In this document: positions 37,301 to 52,300 of the stretch, piece after piece
How the letters are laid out: each line of letters starts with the position of its first letter
Numbering within the stretch: the first letter of the stretch is position 1
Source: Chrysaora quinquecirrha
Lineage: Eukaryota > Cnidaria > Scyphozoa > Semaeostomeae > Pelagiidae
Assembly: GCA_014526335.1 (NCBI GenBank)
Contig: JACTAT010000037.1
Coordinates: 6,974,863 to 7,038,862 of the forward strand
Reading direction: 5' to 3'
Length of the DNA: 64,000 bases
Program-made: the position numbers and the translations under genes
Notes under the pieces: generated by a model
What the model saw: only the letters and a program-made list of their open reading frames with translations
What the model was told of the DNA's origin: nothing
Databases searched by the model: none

Positions 37301-40300
37301 ATGCATCCCAAATGCAATAAGTGCTTCTTGTGTACTCTTGATCGATAAGCCGTCCCCTTAATAAAGTTATTTTCTTCAGAAGGGTAGAAGAAGAGCTGAC
37401 ATAAAAGGAACAGAAATTTTCTGATTCCGACCGCAGAGCAGCGGAATTTTATAACTTTTTCTAGAGCCCATTTTATACATTTAACTCTTAAAACAGCTTT
37501 AAGAGTCTTGATTGAAAATTTTGTCTACTCATTACAGAAATCTTAAGATTAAGATGTCGCTAGACTAATCTAAAAAGCATTTCTACAGTTAAGTTTGCAT
37601 CGTAAGCTAATGTTTCATCATAGTCAATAGAAAAATTTATTGACTATGGTTTCACTGAAACATCGTAGCTTCAGGACATGGAAAAATAGCTGAAATGAGG
37701 ATGACTCTCTTATGCAGTAAGGGATAGCATATAAAAAACACTGGTGTTAAATTAGGGCCGTTATATATTGAAGGTTTGTTTAAAGACCTATAGGCTCGAT
37801 ATATAAATTATGTATAATATTTAAATTGAAAGAGACAGAAAAGAATGGTCCGGTGCAAGGAACAGGGCAACTAGGCCATTTTCTTCGTGAGGCTGTACAA
37901 GTTTGAAAATGTTTCGAAATTTGTTTGGAAGACAATAAGAAGCTGAAAAGTCTTTGAGTTGTACAAAACTTCAAATTGCGATAAACAGCGGAATCATTTT
38001 CGGGCATACTACCGAAAATGATTACGCTGTTTATCGCAAAACTGAAACGTAGAAGTTAATCATTTGAAATTACATGAAAGTTTCATTCATTACTTGTCAA
38101 ATTATTGTTGTTTTGTTAGATGAAGCTACTAGTCTCAAAGAGGGAAGCCAAGCTCCCAATATTCTTGAAATTTGCTTGTGAAGAATTGAGATTTTTTGGT
38201 GTCTATGAAAAGGTAATTGATATGAGTTTTCCTCTATTACTACATAATTTTTAATCAGAATAAGCAGGTTAAAAGTGTACTTGCGTTCTTGTTCATTTTA
38301 CAGCAATATGTGTCGCTCCTTTTTTGATTCAGGATGTTTCTTATTATGAGCTGAATTTTCCTTTTCTTATCAGCTGACTGTTGTGCTCAATCAAGCTGTA
38401 ATTTTGGGAATAAACCACGATCACAAAATTTTGCACAAATTTGCACCTATCTTTGGTACTTTTTGGAGCTAATAAAATCGGACCCACATATTTGCGCCCT
38501 GTTTTCTTAAAAGGAAATTGCAGGTGAAAATGCGTGTATTCAAACCTGAAGCCAAAGTGCTTGAAGTAAAGTAATTTATGTAAAACAAATGTCATTGGTA
38601 CTATACGAGAAAACGTCTAGAACATTGATGAAACGTTTCGAGCTATATTTGTAACTATACCTAATTTTTACTAATGGCTACTGAAGTTTTCCAAGATTGG
38701 ATTTATCCTTGCAAATTGAAAGTTTTTTACTGAATAAAGCAATGACCATTCAAAGATTCCAAGTAACGTTTTTCTTCACTTCGATACATCCTTACAACTG
38801 GTGCCTGAAAAAGGGAAGAAGTCATCTGGAATTGATTCCAATAATGTAACTGTCTGCACAAGCGACATTAGTATTTCATAATTGCCCGTAATCTATCTAT
38901 CAATCCATCTATATGGCCCCTTTGTCCTTACAGACGTTGGATGTCATCGTTCTCCAGCTGGGGCGGTATTATGCAAGTCTTGTGAATTCTGGAATTCTGT
39001 CATTTTCTTTCCTGTCCATTGCTGAGCTTTCCCTAGCTGTGAACATCTTGAGCGTCCTCTCTTTCTCGTACCTTCTACTTTTCCTTCCATAAGATATTTT
39101 TGTTATTCATTTCCACTGATGATATATCGGTTATAGAGATTTAATTGTACTTTTTATGATAGAAATTAATCCAAAGTTCTTTCTCATCTGTAGGTATCTG
39201 ACCATCTAAGAAAACTAGCACAGACAGTTCCAGTTCTTCTTCAAAGCATTGCTGATCGGCTGGAAAATGATCATGGAAAAGACCTAGTGTCATGGTGTAA
39301 TATTGTGCTGTACATTAGTAGACAAGGTAAAAATACCCTTTTCTCCTTTTCCCGCCTTTTTCGTCTGACATTCTATTGTTTCTAGTTTTTATACTATTCG
39401 AAGTGTCAGATAAAAGAGCTCTTAAGTATGCCCTGTGATGTTTTCACCGTTCATTTCAATTTTTAAAGTATCTATAACTCAAAAAAAAATGTTTATCAAA
39501 GCAAAACCTTTCGCTTTTTTCTTAATGATTATCAGTTAAATCCTCCTTTAGAATTCTTAAATTCATCGACTTGGCAGACCTCGATCAATGAATTCTAAAA
39601 ATTTTTCTAACTTCAACCTCAGAAATATCACCTTCAAAGGTGGAAGAAATACTGTATAAGCCTCCAAAATCTGCCATATCTAGTAGGTGCGAAAAGAACA
39701 CTTTTACAATGTCTAAAATTATGCAAAAAAGCAGAAATTTGCTCAAGATTGTACTCATTATATGCGAATTTTATTGCATTTTAGGCTGACTTCCTGTCCC
39801 GGGGGGGGGAGGGTACTTAGTATAACTTGGGTACGGGTATGTGCCGCCCATATGGGTGGGTTTTTTGACCCTGAAATTTTCTAAACATGGGTATGATTTT
39901 AACCAAAACCCCATAAAAGTGGGTGGCAACTTGAAGAAAAGTCGAAAGTTTAACCTCTAATTCGGTCAGAAAAGTGGTAAAATCGCGTCAAAGATGTTCG
40001 TAGCACAATATCAAGCAATAAATAGGTCTAGGAAGTCTTATTATTCTCATGTTCCGCTTATTTTTACTCATGTTTCAGCAAAGGTTTACATTATAAGTGG
40101 GTGGGTTTTCGAAATCTGGGCGGCACATCCCCGTCCATTCATAAGTCATGTACCCCCTGGGCTTCCTGTACACGTAAAATGTTTTTTACTCAATTTAGTC
40201 ATTGTAACAAAGGAATATTTGAACGGTCTTGTATACGGTATTCTCAAAGTCTCTCCCCGTTTAATTTCTTCCAGTTGTTTCTTCTTTTTATATTCTTCAT

Positions 40301-43300
40301 CAATCTATAATAAATATAATATTCTACAGGAATGTCTGAAGATGAACTTTATGAAATCATATGTAGTCTGGAGTTCTGTCAACATTTAACAACTCAAAGC
40401 TTGAACAGTGATATATTCCTAAATGAAAAATCCGAATTCACACCGAAAATCTCAAGAGCATTTTTCACCATGTTGACAAGATCATTGAGAGGCTTTATCC
40501 AGCAGTCTGATGAGCAAAGGTAACATACATTCAGTAATTATTTGATATAGAGAGTTGTCATTAGTCCTTCTTGAATTAAAATACCACAATATATTTGGGA
40601 AATTTAATGGAGAAGGGTCTTCATAGAGAGAAGAACAAAGCCGAAGCTAAACGTGCGATTTTTCACTTGTTATGGCTACGGGACATACCTGAAAATGCCC
40701 TGTTCTTGAAAATCTTGAGGTAGCTACAAGCTGCGACAGAGGTTCTTCGACAAAATTACTGCGACAATCAACTTGCATAACAAGGAGAATGGGTTATAGA
40801 AAATTTCCAGGAAAACGCGCGAGAAAACAATGCAGTGTGTTGGGTCGCCAATGCAAAAAGCCGGCTATACGCTGTGACATCATTGGCGACAAGTTCAATC
40901 AAATCAATGTTCTGGGACCGTGTTTCCTCAGGTCGCTGAAAATTTTGTTCCAAAATCTATCCCTATGGCTACACGTGCAACTCTTAGTTTTTACTGTCGT
41001 TGCGGTAACAATATTTATCATGCGAGAACTTTCTGGAGATTGGTTTAAAAAATATCTTGAAAAAAGAATGCAATACTGTGCCGCCAACGGTTGTGAATCA
41101 AGGGCTAAGATAGTAACATGTGGCATTCCCCAAGGTTCCTGTGTTGGGCCTCTTCTCTTCATAAAATACCTTAATGACTGATAAATATTTGAAACTTTCC
41201 AAGACCGGTATGTATGCTGATTACACAAGTGACAATTTCATTAAGGAAAATTGAAGAACTAATAAATAAGGCACAGGAAGGCACAGGAAGAACTTTCTGA
41301 ATGGATTGACTGATCGCGTGTGAATTTCCTGTTCGCCGTTTGCTGACGAACAAAAATAACGGCCTTCGTTGAGCGCCTTCTCTGAGCGGAAAATCAGAAT
41401 TACTAGGTGAAAACGCGTAACCATGTAGCATCTCCCGACTAAAAATAATGGTCGCTAGCGAGTTTGAACGACATTGGAATGGGCCTTAATAAATAGGGGT
41501 AACTCTTTGACATGGCGTTTCAGAAGGGAAATTTTTAGAGAGAGTGGTTTGAAGTAACAAAATTACACATTTTTTCTCTGTATAATTTCATCACCGTATA
41601 ACGCTGCATAGCATGTTGTGTTTTAAACACCAATCAGCTGGTCGGAAAATCTTTCTGATTGGTGCATTTCGAGCCGCATCTGGGTATAAATTCCGCCTTA
41701 GTCTATTGTTTCGGTCTGTTTCTGACGTTCATACTCTGAGGAGTGTCAGACGAAAAGCTTTTAAGAATGCCCGAAAATGATTCCGCTGTTCATCGCAATT
41801 ATGTTAAATATACTATAGTATTCTAAACAGTTTTCCCGAAAAACATATTGCAATTTTTCAGAAACCCATCATCCTGAAGTACCCCACGTTTTTTTTAAAA
41901 AACCTATGTAGTACCTTTAAAGTGTACTGTATCTTGACATACAAGAACAGCTAATTGTAAGCTATCTGTTAAGAAAATAATTTCCTTCGCTTTTTTAGTT
42001 TGCAGTTATCATTTTCTGATGCACGAAATTTGGTAAAACAAAGATATTTGAGAGCTGCTGGTTCAGACAGTCTAACTCGCATTCATCGAATACTCGCTGG
42101 TAAGAAAGAGTTGAAATTCTTGTTATCAATCTCTTTATTCTTTTCTTTCTTCAGTTTCGGTATTCGTTCGTAGTGGTTCATTTGGGCTATGAGGCTAGGG
42201 AGCACAAATTTGTATTGAAGAAACTTTGAGAGTTGTCTTTGCTATGCTTGAAAGCGCTGCTTTCCAGTGATAGATAACGGCGCTTTATAAAAGCCATGAC
42301 CTTTATGATGTGTATTGAAGAAACTTTGGGAGTTGTCTTTGCTATGCTTGAAATTTCTTACAGTCTTTCAAGGTTTTATTTGGAATTACGTGAGAACGTT
42401 AGAATTGTGGTGTAGCTAACAAAAAAATGGCCACGTTCCGAAAAAACTAGTAACGCTGTAAAACATCACTTTTGTGGAAGATTCTGTGAATGGTGCCCCT
42501 GGGCAAGCAGAGAACTGCAGTTTGGAACTATGTTGGTATCTTGCTTAAGGTCCCGTAACGCATGCAGTTAGCCTCATACCACACGAGTACAATTGCGTAA
42601 GACGTTGTAAAGCCGGATTTCCTCTAGTCGTTTTTGGCCACAGTTCAGGAACGAGAACGGGAAAATAGTCACGTGGGCATGCGCACTTTGCTCATTCCAT
42701 TTTTGCACGGGAACATTTTTCTGTCCGTTTTGGCACTTGGCACGGAAAAAATTTGAACTGAGTTCATCTTTTTTCCGTGACGAAACACACAGGAAAACAA
42801 AGAACCAATCAAAATGCGATTTTTTCTAACGCATCAAGCGCGGCAAATTTAAATTTCTGTTGACATGATGCAATTTTTGAAATTTTTAGTTATCTGATTG
42901 TTTTAGTCCTGTGCACTTTTCCTGAAGAAATCAACTGGAAATCAATTTTTCCCGATTCCTGTTCCCGTTCCACCTGAAAATAGATAAGTGGAAATCCACC
43001 TTAAGATCCGAAAATCCGTTCCCAAAGATAAGGCCTTGCGAACACACAAGAACACCGCTATCCGAAGTTTGGCTCGGACCACCTGGATCCGATCCAAATT
43101 AGTACGGATAGAAAACGAGGAAAGTTTCTTAATAAATTTGAGGTTGTTTTTGTCATTATCTAAAACTTGCAATTATCTTTCGAATTTAGTTCTCTCTCAG
43201 CTTTCTTGTTTTGTAATCAAACAACGTCTGCACAGGGTCTAAGTCTAATAGTCTGCGTACCGGATGATTTCAGCAGTCGTGTAATACGCTATGCTCCGGT

Positions 43301-46300
43301 GGTCGTGTAATTAGCTCTTGTGCCTCGAACGCAAGAGACTCCGGTTCCATGTTAACACTTGTCACTGATGAGCTCAAATAAGAGCGGAACGGGCCTTACT
43401 TGAGCATGGGCGGCTGGTGAAAATATTATAAAGCTTGGGATGATTTGAAAAATAGGCCTACATACACGCTTTTTTATTTATAAGGAACTTACCTCAAGGC
43501 CTAGTTCTTAAAGTTCCTTATTTTTGGACCTCTTTTGAGGATATTTTAGTTCCAAAAGTTCCTTAATAGTTCCTTGATTTTAACTGTACATTCGGTGTCA
43601 TAACAATAATAGAGAGACACCTGCATGTAAGCAAAGCTCGAGACTACTCAAGGAAACGTTTGATACATGCGTAACGTGCAATTTATGTGATTTTCGACTG
43701 CAAATGAATGGAACCTGCTTTCTAATTCTTAATTATTTGCAGTAATAAAAGCATCACAAAAGCATTCAACATTGAAAAGTTCCTTAATGATTAGTAGTAT
43801 AAGTTCTTTAAATTTTCGGGCCTTCTACACGTAGGTTCCTTATAAAGTGGTTCTTTATAAAAAAGCGTGTAAAAGGGACAATCGGCTAAGAACAATATAG
43901 ATCGAAGGATGTTTCCCATTTTGAAGCACGTTTCTTCTTTTACCAATTTTTGAAATTTTCTCTTTTTCAGCCTACTATAAGAAGAGAGCTTTCGATGGAG
44001 ATTGGCTTTACAGAGACGCAAAGGCACTATCAGAAGTAACATATCATATGGTAAGTTATGTATTATTTGTTTGTTTGTTTTTACTGAATATCTGTCTTTG
44101 TTAAGTCTTATGCTCTACAGTCTTCTGTCCCATTCTTTGTTACTAAGATTGCATATTCCAATTTCATTTATTTCTTATAGCATAGTTTGCTTATAAGACA
44201 ACGAAATTTTCCTCTTCTCTGTCAGCAATAGACATTTTTTCATTTTTTCATTTCATTTCATTTAAAAAAAAAAAGGTTTACTAATACAGTGAAACATCAA
44301 TCCGTTATGTCTTGTTAGGTGCATTTTTGTAAGTTCAATTTATATCAAGCACTGACCCTGAAAGATTTTTCCCCAATGACATACCGTAATATATAGGATT
44401 CGAACCTGGACTGCATGATCAGAGAGCCAACGAATTTTTACGGAGCTATAGAGCTCAATGAAATCACCGATTAATTCTCCAAGTCATACAGCCCAAGGCT
44501 CTCCTCTCTTTGACTTTTGTGTTTCGTCTATGCTGAGCCTTCTTCATCACCATAAATATTTTTATATATTTTTCATGAAGGGCGAGCACTGGGATAGGTT
44601 TATCCAAAAGTGGCATCCCACAATGGATGGGATTTGAACCTGGACTGCATGACCTGGACTGTATATATTTGTCATGAATCGTGAATATGTTTGATTTGAT
44701 TGGGCGACCCCTGATAGATTTGTTTGTATTTTAGACTTAGCAGTCTGTAATCGTTAATGCGTAGGCCTAAACAGAGCAGCAAATCTGATGCAGATGATGC
44801 TTTTGACTGCAGGCTGATATTATACATCAAATGATCTAGCTACTTATTTACTACAGGGTGGCCAAAAAGGACCCCTTGGGTATATAGTTTCTGAATAATT
44901 TTTCTGAAGGAGGAATTTTTAAAATTTATAACAGGAATTATTCAACTTAAGTGCGATATCGTGTAGAAATTTTTTGATGATAAGAGCCTCAAACTTGCCG
45001 CAATTAGACATTAAATTCATGATTTCCCAAAACCTGCTGTTTATATTCCACCATTGAGTACTTTGATCGTTCGTGAACGGGAATCATTATCCCAGAGTAA
45101 AATTGTCACGGCCATTAATATATGGTCAGTCATATTAGAGAAGTGTATTGAGCAGGATTGAGGACATTTTGAACATATCATTTGACTGAAAAAAATGAGT
45201 TATTGATTTTTCTTTTCTGTTGCATAAGGGTATAAAGGATATTAATTTTGTATCAGTGCGCTTTTGGATTGTAAAGTTTTAAAGTCAATTTATTCAGAGA
45301 CGCTAACCCATATCATCATGATATTTAGCAGAAATATCTCATTTGAGTTGAATATCATGTAGCATTAATTTCATAAAATTCCAGTTTAAGAATAAATTAT
45401 TTATAAATTATTTAGCTAGGGGGTCCCTTTTTTCGGGCAGCCCTGTTGCTCCGAAAGCAGGAAAGAAATACTTTTGGTCGTATGGAAATTGATTTTTACG
45501 AGATACATACCCATGCGGTTTCTCGCCACAGTCGTGATGACGTGCAAGACTTGAATCGACGATTTTTTTACATGAGTTTATTTTAACGGTTTCTTGTATT
45601 CTTATTCGCAGGCTGCCGGTGGTTTATGGGTCGACCTTGAAGATACTCTATGCTCTTTCTCCTTTATTTATTCCAAGTTTCAAGTTGGTCTTGGTAATAA
45701 TCTGCTGGAGGATTTTCTTGCAAATGGTAAATGAATGTTCGATGTTATTCAAATTAGTGAAATGAACATATATCAGAATGAATGGATGTGGTTTATTTGG
45801 GTCGTTCTAAGACCTCCTTTGAACAATTGAGCAACTGAAAGTAATGACTCAGATCTAACGGCCATATAGTTTCTAATCTTTAAATCAATATGTACAAAAT
45901 ATGTTGAGACAAACGCAGTAATATTGGGGTATGTGTCTTTGCCCTCCTCTCCCTTTCATAATTGATTACTTTCTCGCGAATTTCATAACACATTGGCTTC
46001 CCATGATGAATCGGTTACTTCTGATATGAATGAACAAAATATCCAACATTGAACTTGGAGGACGTGGGGCTACGTTGGGCAATATAGAATCTGAACGTAC
46101 TTTTTCAGAATCTTCTTGACAATATTGTCCATGACTGTAGGTCTCCAAAGCCTTGCTGAAAGTTTAAAAGAACAAGAATTCTAAAAATCCGAGATTTCTT
46201 AGCCATACCCTGCAAGAGTTGCCATCTCCCGTTTCTTTAAGTCGTTTTGTTTTGCATAACTAGCAAATTTCATGGCTACTTTTGTTCATGAGAATATTCC

Positions 46301-49300
46301 CTTTGATGAATATTCTTAAGATTCTAAAGGTGCGTTCTTTTGAAGTGAAGCAAAAAAGTTTGAATCGATATTGTACCGTTCTATTCATTGCAGTAGAGAA
46401 GCTAGTTCGCTTTTCCCAACCGAAACAAGCGAATCGCTTTCTTAGCAATTCGATTTTACTGCTTAGCGAGGAAAAAACAATTTTCTAGGTTCTTTTTCGA
46501 TCTGATTTGTCTTTTCATTGTTGTCTGTTGGTGTCTCTTTAAGTCACGTGATAATAAACGACTGAATAGACCATTTCAACAAAGGGCCTCGTTTAAAAAA
46601 AATGAAAATTAGATCATAGAGAAATTTCGACTTTCGATTCGAATTCAGCACCTTCTTTTCAAATGTTTACGCTTTTAGTCCTTACGATGTTGGTTCTATA
46701 GCGATTAAAAAGGATTTGACCGTGTAACATGATTGAGGGTGTAAAATTTCATCCCCAGCGATTTTTCACGGTCAATTCCTTTATAGAATTTCAAACTTTA
46801 ACACCTATAAAATCAATATCTTAAAGACTAGAAGCATAAAACTTTGCCTCAACACTAAAAATAAGGTGCTGAATTCGAATCTAAAGTCGATATTTCTCTA
46901 TGACCTAATTTTCATTTTTGTTTGAAAACGAGACCCTTAGCTAAAAATGGTCTATTGACGATCGAGTCAGATTTTCATACAGCCCAAACACTAAAACTAA
47001 TTTCGACGAGTTTCAAAAATCGTGGTTTCAAAGTTGAAGACCAAGTTTTATTCCCGCGGAAACTTTCAGGTTTATCTATAAATTATAATTGCTACTCGTG
47101 ATTTTTTGTTATTCTTGTTTTTCTTTCCCAACAAACAGTCGATGAACAGTTTTATCAACTCGAAAGGCCAAGAATTGATTTCCTGCAGCAACTAAGGGTT
47201 CAGGTAAGCGAAATTGCTTATTTTTCTCTATCGTTACATGAAAATTGCGGGAAATGGCCTAAGTGCGAACGAGAAAACCTAATCAAAACACTGCCAGCAA
47301 CCAAACTATTTGGGTATATGTTAGGGGACTGATGCAGTTGTGAATAAGCCAGGGCAAGTTTTTACTTGGTTGGCAACTGATAACTCAACCTCGTCCCCAG
47401 GGTGAATAGGCCTCTACGTTAAACTCCGCTGTCCATATTCGACCCTGGTATCGGCCTTGTCTATTCGCAATTTGATTGGCTGTCCAAACAATAGAAATTT
47501 TAAGTGACGTCACAGTTTCTTCAAAATTTCACACCAAAATAGGCCGAAAACTATGTGAAAAACGTGAAAAACCAAAAAATGATACTACATGAAATATTGT
47601 ATCTTGCCTGACAGTTATCAATTAAATTCTTTGCATTTCCTTTCTAAGAACATCTGCTTTCGGAATCTACATCTTGTTTTGATGCCTAGGCCAAAATTGC
47701 CAGTATTTTGGCAGATTTTGAGGCCGGTACCAGGGCCCAAATCGATTTGACGGTTGAGATTCGAGGAAACTGAAACATTTTCAGGCATACTTAAAAGCAT
47801 TTTTCGTCTGACACTCCTCAGATTATCAACGTCAGAAACAGACTGAAACAATAAGCTAAGGTGGAATTTATACCAAGATGCGGCTCGAAGTGCACCAGTC
47901 GGAAAAAGAAACTGAATTTGCATTGTGTTGCATCCGGCTAGCTGATTGGTGGTTAAAACAAAATGCCAATTCAGTTTCTCACAATTCGCTGTTTATCGCA
48001 ATTTTAGAAGCTTTTATAGCAAAAATGCTAACCAGTGATGACTGCTTGAGAAATAGCCTTGGTAATTTTCATATTTCTTTCTTAGGAATACAAGTCTTTT
48101 ATCAGAAGAAATCTTCATATCCTCAATCAGTAAGAGCGACTTTCTTAGTTATTCTAACACTGCTTCTTTCTTTATCCTGTCAGCTTTTTTAGAGCAACTA
48201 AAGAGGAGTAAGAACTAGATCGCGACTGCTAATCGACGATTTTTTGGAACTAACATATCGTAACAGACTGGTCAACATTAGCCCTCTGGCGACTGACAAC
48301 TAGTTCCTTTTTTGAAGGCAACTAGAGGATGCAAAATTATAGAAAGTTGGGCATGTTCTACTTCTGCGTTTAAATGACAACTGATTTCCATAAGTTACAG
48401 TCGACCTGAGCGCTCTTGCACCGCGATAAATTGTATCTTTTAAGTTTTAACTAGTTGTTGACATGTAAGAATAAGTTAGCATTTACAACTAGTTCTATCG
48501 TTAGTTCTATCGTATCGTAGGTCGTCATACGCCTGTTTTTATATACGTGTGTACAGTCACAAACATCTGAATTTGCAGTTGAGTCCATGGGAGGCCCAGT
48601 CTACTATAGTAGCTACATTGCGTCCATAGCAAACTTTAAGTGACCGTGGTGATACAGAATATAGTACAAGTACAAACCAAGTATAGACGCATAATGGTAT
48701 GAATCCCACTATTCAGTGAAAATACACTGTCATTTCAGCTACATTTTGCTTGGCGCAAAACTACAATAGACTGGGCTTTGTGTGCTATGTCAAGAATGTT
48801 TTATATCAACTTTTGTACAAATAGGATATAACACAAATAGTGACTTCAAAATTGCTATGAACAACGGAAATATTTTCAGAGTATGAACATCAGAAACAGA
48901 CCGAAACAATGAACTAAGGCGGAATTTATACCCAGATGCGGCTTGAAATGCACCAATCGGAAAGAGAAGCTAAATTTGCATTGTGTTTTAAACACTAATC
49001 AGCTGGTCGGATACAACGGGACGATAGAGACTTAATATTGATATGAATAATAATACAGGTATAACACAGCAGAACTTCTTATTCCCTGCTACATATGAAG
49101 GTATTTTCTACTGTTCTTTCAATAGTGAAACACTCCTAAGTTAACGTCCTTAAAAGGGCTTTGTAAAAGAGTTCCGCTAAAACATATTTTACTTAATTTG
49201 TTTTCTAGATATCCAGTACTCGTGTTCCAGCAAGCTTTGAATGACCCAGAATCTGAACAATTAAGCACAGATGCTGCCAAATGCGCTATCAAAAATAGTG

Positions 49301-52300
49301 TCATACACTGGCTTAACAAACCACCGGGATCGTCTCCTATTAAGAGAACAATGACTGGCTTTAACCAGGTACGTTCCTTTTAAGTCCCTCTGTTCAATTA
49401 CTAATCGGTCTTTATCTGCTGCATAGCTAGTCCGAACCTAGACGTATTACCTTCCTCTTACTCTTTCGGAAACAGCTTCTAACAACTACAGCAACATACT
49501 GCTGTTTCCTCAGAGTGGGACTCATAAAATTTAAGTTTCAAAACCTGACCTGTGAATATTCGACCCTGGTATCGGCCTTGTCTATTCGCAATTTGATTGG
49601 CTGTTCAAACAATAGAAATTTTAAGTGACGTCACAGTTTCTTCAAAATTTCACACCAAAATAGGCCGAAAACTGTGTGAAAAACATGTGAAAAAAAACCA
49701 AAAATGATACTACATGAAATATTGTATCTTGCCTGACAGTTATCAATTAAATTCTTTGCATTTCCTTTCTAAGAACATCTGCTTTCGGAATCTACATCTT
49801 GTTTTGATGCCTAGGCCAAAATTGCCAGTGAAGCAAACAGCAACCTGTTGTTGTGGTTGTTTGGGTAATTGTTGGTTGTTGTTTGCGAATAGTACGACTC
49901 GTGTAATAAGTCAAAAACCCCTTTACCTGTGTTGCCAAATACATTGGGCTCCTGGCTCTAGTTTGTAAGAATTTCGAGCAAGCAATTCAAGTTCCGTTTC
50001 TTACTCGAGTAAAATGATGTCAAATCCTCAAAATTTTGTCAAAACAATGCATACAAGAAGTTTTTTATGGTGACCATGCAGAAAGGAAATTTTTATGTTG
50101 AGATTTCCTTAGAAGTAGCATCAAAGTATCAAGCCCTACCTACCGTGCATCCCTGCATTGTATTTGCAATTTCATATACCTTTGGTTCATGTTGTCACCC
50201 ATGAATTTCGCTACCCTCCGGAGGATTCAACCTGCTGACTGTTGAATCTTTCTTAGATGACAAGCTTTCTTAGACGCACTGATTATTCATTTTAGGCAGT
50301 ATTGTCTCTGGATGTTTCAACAGATGGTAGCTTATTGGCTTGTGGCACACAGGATGGCATCCTTCGCCTCTTTGATACTGCCACTGGAAATGTAAGTAGA
50401 TCAAACCTCCCAAACATCGAATCCATGACTAAAACGAAGAATACATTTTAAGTACATTTTAAAAGTCTCTTTAGCCATTCAAGTTGACCCAATGGTGATC
50501 TCAGTATTTCCGTCAGATAAATGCAAATTTTCATCGAAGGTTTCTTATTCAGAAAAAGGGTTATTGCAAAAGGCTTAGTACTACTATGCAGAAAATTTAG
50601 TATGATAGACTGACAACTAACACTCCTGGATATCCTGAACTTATTTTTCCTAATGCTGTGTAACCCCGCGGTGTAACTATGTTCATATGTAGCTACGAAG
50701 TGTATAACCTTGCTTTGGTTGACCATTTGGCCTGACTGAACCACCATTAACTGCAACTGCTCCCACCTCTTTCTCTGTCGATTTCTCTGACAATGATGAG
50801 CTTTCTTCTTCTTTCTCAGACATGATTAAACAGGTTCCAACAGACTCAGTTGAACCAACAACATTGAGGGAATTTCTTCTTGTCCATAACTTTACGTCAC
50901 AGCCAATAGCTTGTTCCCGAGCCCTTATCTCAAGTCTAATCGAAAAAACTCTGCCAATTTTGGTACGTTTCAGCGCTTTTTTTGCAAGCTTTCTCGTTCG
51001 ATAAAAAATAACAAAATTACTTTCCTGGGTAATTTTTATTGGAGAAAACGGTTGGGAAAAAAGAAAATTTGGTTTCATTTCCTCTTTAAAGTGCCCTCAT
51101 TTTGCCTATTTTTTGCGTTAAACTTTTCTTAACAGTTTTCTTATTCCCTTATATACATCAGAAATCCTTGATGTCCGGAACTAATTATAAAAACAGCTAG
51201 AGTTGGTATAGGTGCTAGAACTGATTTCATGTCCTATTTGCACTAGAAAGAAAATAACGGAACTAGACACTAACAGGCCTGAAAAAGCAACTACTATGCT
51301 TTGCTTTTACAATTCGATTTTGGTTCCATTCTCCTTTAAACACGGTTTTGTCTTTTTCGGTTTGGCTCAGAAGTGTAACTATTCGTTTCCATTCCCTTGT
51401 CTGCTGCCGTTCCTTTTGTTCAAGTGTAAAGTAAGCGAAAAACTTGCATTGTGCCCAAATATAGTGAAACTATTCTGATAAATTCTTGCTTCTCATGTTT
51501 GAATGAGGTCCTGATCTCTAAGTTGCCTGGGATATATTTTTCACAGCTGTATCTTATTAATATAACTTCGAAATCTTTTTTGTTGGTCCAAGTCTCCTTC
51601 TATTGTACCTGGCAAATGACTTGTACGGTTTTAATACAGTGTTTTAGAAGCAGTATGTTTGTACTCTACTGTACTCTGGACTTTAATGTGATGAAATTTG
51701 GCAACGGTTCCTGTTACTTCTTTAAAATGATTTCTCTTTTTTCATCAGGATGCAGGGAGCTTTATTGGCCATTCAGCTGCGATTTCTTCCTGTTGTTTCG
51801 TTGGCCCTCAAAGAATTGTCAGTGCTTCTCTTGATGGAACACTCTCAGTTTGGGATGTCACTGGAGGACACAGGTACGCCAAAGCTTTAAGCTACGAATA
51901 AAATTGAGATATACTCTGGCGCACCAATTTTGAAGCTTACGAATACTTACGTTGATGCCACGTTAACCCTAATCCTACTGGGAGGGGGGTGTGGAATCCA
52001 ACCCCCCTCAAGCTTTTCTTGTAACTGTTCTGTTGTGTGATGGATGTAAGCTTCCAAACCAGGCTGACTTTAAGCCTATATGTATAAGCTGCAATGTGAT
52101 ACAAAAAAATACCCAAAATAATAACAATGGGTCACGTGACATTGCCATATATTGAAAGCGGTCATGCCAAACCGACATATAAATGCCTATTTTTACCAGT
52201 AAATCTTATCAGAATTGACTGTTTCTTTCCAAGGTAATAGAAAACATTTACTAGCCACAGAATGTAACGAAAGTTCTTGATTTTTTTTATATTAAGGAAG

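Noticed and set aside
47878..48192. 104-codon open frame overlapping exon 32
   Set aside because: It is in a different frame from the micro-exon and mostly translates the foldback repeat.
50683..51078. 131-codon minus-strand open frame
   Set aside because: No recognised domain. The Ser/Glu-rich part looks like low complexity and an overlapping plus-strand frame is equally open.
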